From Algoriphagus resistens (GTDB taxonomy: Bacteria; Bacteroidota; Bacteroidia; Cytophagales; Cyclobacteriaceae): 64,000 nt of DNA. The stretch covers positions 62,001 to 126,000 of the forward strand of contig NZ_LMXN01000010.1 in the NCBI RefSeq assembly GCF_001442615.1. Reading direction: 5' to 3'. The notes below the pieces were generated by a model. It was not told the origin of the DNA. It searched no databases and worked only from the letters and a program-made list of their open reading frames with translations. The translations under genes were made by a program, and so were the position numbers. This document shows positions 62,262 through 64,000 of the stretch, one piece after another (position 1 is the stretch's first letter; every line of letters begins with the position of its first letter).

Positions 62262-62606
62262 TTAAATTCCAGCAAGATTCGACTGCCAGATGGTTTCTGG
62301 GATGGCAGCCCAGAGACCGTCCCGGGTATCTTTAGCGTATTGAATAGCCTTTTTGCCTGTAGCGGTAATTTCAAAATATCTTCGTGGCCGCCCAGCACGC
62401 TCTTCCGTAGATTCACCTGCAAAGGATTTTAGGTAACCTTTGTCCTCCATCCTATTCAATGCAGTGTGCAGCGCCCCCATGCTGACAGTTCGTTTCAACC
62501 GGGATTCAATCTCATCTTTGATAGCCACACTGTAGGCAACATTATTCAGTATCCCAACGGTGAGGATTACGATCTCTTCAAACTCCCCCAGCTGATAGTC
62601 TTTCAT
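62262..62606 (-). CDS. PadR-family transcriptional regulator
   Basis: The protein has 114 residues, usual for small PadR proteins. The winged-helix part is LGEFEEIVILTVGILNNVAY, SVAIKDEIESRLKRTVSMGA, LHTALNRMEDKGYLKSFAGE and GRPRRYFEITATGKKAIQYA. PadR proteins repress genes for detoxification or export. This one is the first gene of a two-gene operon with the FtsX-type permease (3-bp gap), a pairing seen often in Bacteroidota, so it probably controls that transporter. Confidence 0.93.
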   Translation of the reverse strand: MKDYQLGEFEEIVILTVGILNNVAYSVAIKDEIESRLKRTVSMGALHTALNRMEDKGYLKSFAGESTEERAGRPRRYFEITATGKKAIQYAKDTRDGLWAAIPETIWQSNLAGI

Positions 62607-62980
62607 AATAGATAGTCGGTATATTATCTAAATGTAGGAATAATAATTATGCCAGATTGGTAATTGCGTTTTTTGGCCCTTTTGGCCAGTATTATGAAAT
62701 TGGAGCTGTCCGTCCTAGGACAAAAATGGGCGAAATTGGGAAATTAACGCTTTCCCTATATTGAGCTTTGAAATCAACATGTCGTGCGCATAAAAATACA
62801 TTCATGAAGAAGAATTTCACAAACGGAGAAGAAAGTTGAACCTCTGTAGCCTGCAGTCTGAGAAACACCCAGATGCTCTTTGACACAGGCCATAGCGATA
62901 GCGGGAGCACTAGTCCCTTCAATAAAAAAGGCTGCCACATCATTAATGCGGCAGCCTTCCCGAGCCTGGTTTTGGCTTAC
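62607..62980. other. Intergenic region between padR-like gene and aspS
   Basis: These 374 bp contain the padR-like promoter next to 62607 and the aspS terminator at 62923-62958. A short minus-strand frame (62692-62943) is open but has no recognisable content. Nothing else is seen. Confidence 0.6.
62923..62958 (-). terminator. Rho-independent terminator after aspS
   Basis: AAGGCTGCC (62928-62936) pairs with GGCAGCCTT (62950-62958) around a 13-base loop. On the minus strand it is followed by a T-rich stretch (CTTTTTTATT). It lies 22 bp after the aspS stop. Confidence 0.85.
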
Positions 62981-64000
62981 TTATTTCTTCACAGCCAGCT
63001 GAATCGAAAGCTCGGTCAACTGCTCATCGGCAATGCTACTTGGAGAATCGATCATCACATCCCTGCCAGAGTTGTTCTTAGGGAAGGCGATGTAATCTCT
63101 GATGGAATCTGATCCACCGAAAATCGCGCAAAGTCTATCAAATCCAAAGGCAATTCCCCCGTGTGGCGGTGCTCCGTATTCGAAGGCCTCCATCAGGAAC
63201 CCAAACTGCTTTTGCGCTTCCTCCTCTGAGAATCCAAGGTGCTTGAACATCAGCTGCTGGGTGCCACGGTCATGAATACGGATGGAACCTCCTCCGATTT
63301 CCACACCATTGATCACCAAATCATAGGCATTTGCCCTTACAGCTCCAGGATCAGTATCAAGCAATGGAATATCTTCTTTCTTTGGAGAAGTAAATGGATG
63401 GTGCATCGCGTGGTAGCGATTGGTTTCCTCGTCCCACTCCAGCAAAGGAAAGTCCATTACCCACAGTGGTTTGAATACCGTTCGGTCCCGGAGTCCCAGG
63501 TCCTCACCCATTTTTAGACGGAGTTCGGAAAGCTGCTTGCGTACTTTGTCCGCATCACCGCTCAAAATCAACATCAGGTCTCCCTGTGCTGCACCAAATG
63601 CATCTGCCCAATCCTGAAGATCATCAGCAGAGTAAAACTTATCTACTGAAGATTTTATAGTGCCATCTGCATTGTACTTGGCATACACCATACCTTTGGC
63701 TCCGATCTGGGGACGCTTCAACCAGTCAGTCAGTGCATCCAGCTGCTTGCGGGTATACGCTGCCGCTCCTTTAGCACAAATACCTACCACCAGTTCAGCC
63801 TGGTCAAAGATGCTAAATCCTTTGCCTTTGGCAAGGTCATTCAGCTCTACAAATTTCATTTCAAAGCGAAGATCAGGCTTGTCATTCCCATAATACCTCA
63901 TGGCATCGGCATGCGTCATTCGCTTCACCTCTTCCAGCTCTACGCCTTTTACCGTACTGAACAGGTGCTTGGTCAATCCCTCAAAGGTGTTGAGGATATC
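62981..64000 (-). CDS. aspS: Aspartate--tRNA ligase, C-terminal part (5' end outside window)
   Basis: The frame is open to base 64000, with codons reading [19 protein letters not shown] before the first in-frame start candidates, so the gene continues beyond the window. The GAD insert typical of bacterial AspRS is visible ([20 protein letters not shown], then [20 protein letters not shown]). The catalytic C-terminal part has [60 protein letters not shown] and motif 3 [20 protein letters not shown]. The enzyme charges tRNA-Asp in the cytosol. A terminator lies just after the stop at 62981. Confidence 0.96.
   Translation of the reverse strand, partial: DILNTFEGLTKHLFSTVKGVELEEVKRMTHADAMRYYGNDKPDLRFEMKFVELNDLAKGKGFSIFDQAELVVGICAKGAAAYTRKQLDALTDWLKRPQIGAKGMVYAKYNADGTIKSSVDKFYSADDLQDWADAFGAAQGDLMLILSGDADKVRKQLSELRLKMGEDLGLRDRTVFKPLWVMDFPLLEWDEETNRYHAMHHPFTSPKKEDIPLLDTDPGAVRANAYDLVINGVEIGGGSIRIHDRGTQQLMFKHLGFSEEEAQKQFGFLMEAFEYGAPPHGGIAFGFDRLCAIFGGSDSIRDYIAFPKNNSGRDVMIDSPSSIADEQLTELSIQLAVKK

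Noticed and set aside
1..64000. CRISPR arrays, tRNA or rRNA genes
   Set aside because: No regularly spaced repeats and no cloverleaf or rRNA signature were seen by eye; a dedicated scan was not possible.

Overview
This window comes from a Bacteroidota chromosome, most likely order Cytophagales (Algoriphagus/Cyclobacteriaceae-like; genus inferred, not proven). The evidence is a SusC/SusD pair with an STN-type SusC, a FecR anti-sigma factor and an ECF sigma factor, an Oar-like TonB receptor, a BatA/BatB-C/BatD aerotolerance operon, DUF4105, DUF4136 and DUF481 proteins, many secreted beta-barrels, and A/T-rich translation starts without Shine-Dalgarno sequences. No rRNA, tRNA or CRISPR array was seen.

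Layout. 1-4.6 kb: a truncated DUF4105 protein, then a minus-strand operon (NTF2-like lipoprotein, glycine-zipper protein, two outer-membrane barrels). 4.7-9.6 kb: an arylsulfatase divergent from a cytosolic TPR regulator; a near-identical 16-bp palindrome lies upstream of the sulfatase and after the regulator gene. 9.7-12.4 kb: a small secreted protein, a GntP permease and a RidA protein. 12.5-20.3 kb: an MltF-like transglycosylase and an alpha/beta hydrolase-MFP-RND-TolC efflux operon. 20.5-25.5 kb: a DUF481 protein and an Oar-like receptor, with an IS982 transposase relic between them. 25.7-33.1 kb: a YhhN protein, then the MoxR-DUF58-DUF4381-BatA-BatBC-BatD operon. 33.2-42.2 kb: a second sulfatase, a HAD-fold lipoprotein, a barrel, a DUF4136 protein, a 765-residue repeat protein, a transporter-like barrel and a BamA/TamA-like barrel. 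42.4-45.5 kb: an accessory patch with a decayed YhcG/DUF1016 gene, an IS1595-family transposase and an overlapping Abi/HEPN gene. 45.5-48.2 kb: three more barrels, two of them paralogous to the pair at 1.7-3.5 kb. 48.8-51.6 kb: an ECF sigma factor, a small hydrophilic protein, an MscS-like channel and a convergent hybrid kinase. 52.1-59.5 kb: SusD, SusC, FecR and a divergent ECF sigma factor. 59.6-64 kb: an FtsX-type permease with a PadR regulator, and truncated aspS.

The most unusual signal is a dispersed leader element of about 90 bp found in five copies (9687, 10435, 21571, 37317 and 37408). Three copies end exactly at the start codon of a gene for a secreted protein. They share a fold, ATC-GA-GCATG pairing with CATGC-GA-GAT, with a wobble replacement in one copy, and two copies contain a short upstream ORF that ends at or next to the gene start. 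It could be a cis-regulatory RNA, a leader-peptide attenuator or a small mobile element. Other points of interest are the Abi gene overlapping a transposase, the duplicated outer-membrane cassette, the palindromes around the TPR regulator, and a co-oriented set of surface proteins around the second sulfatase.
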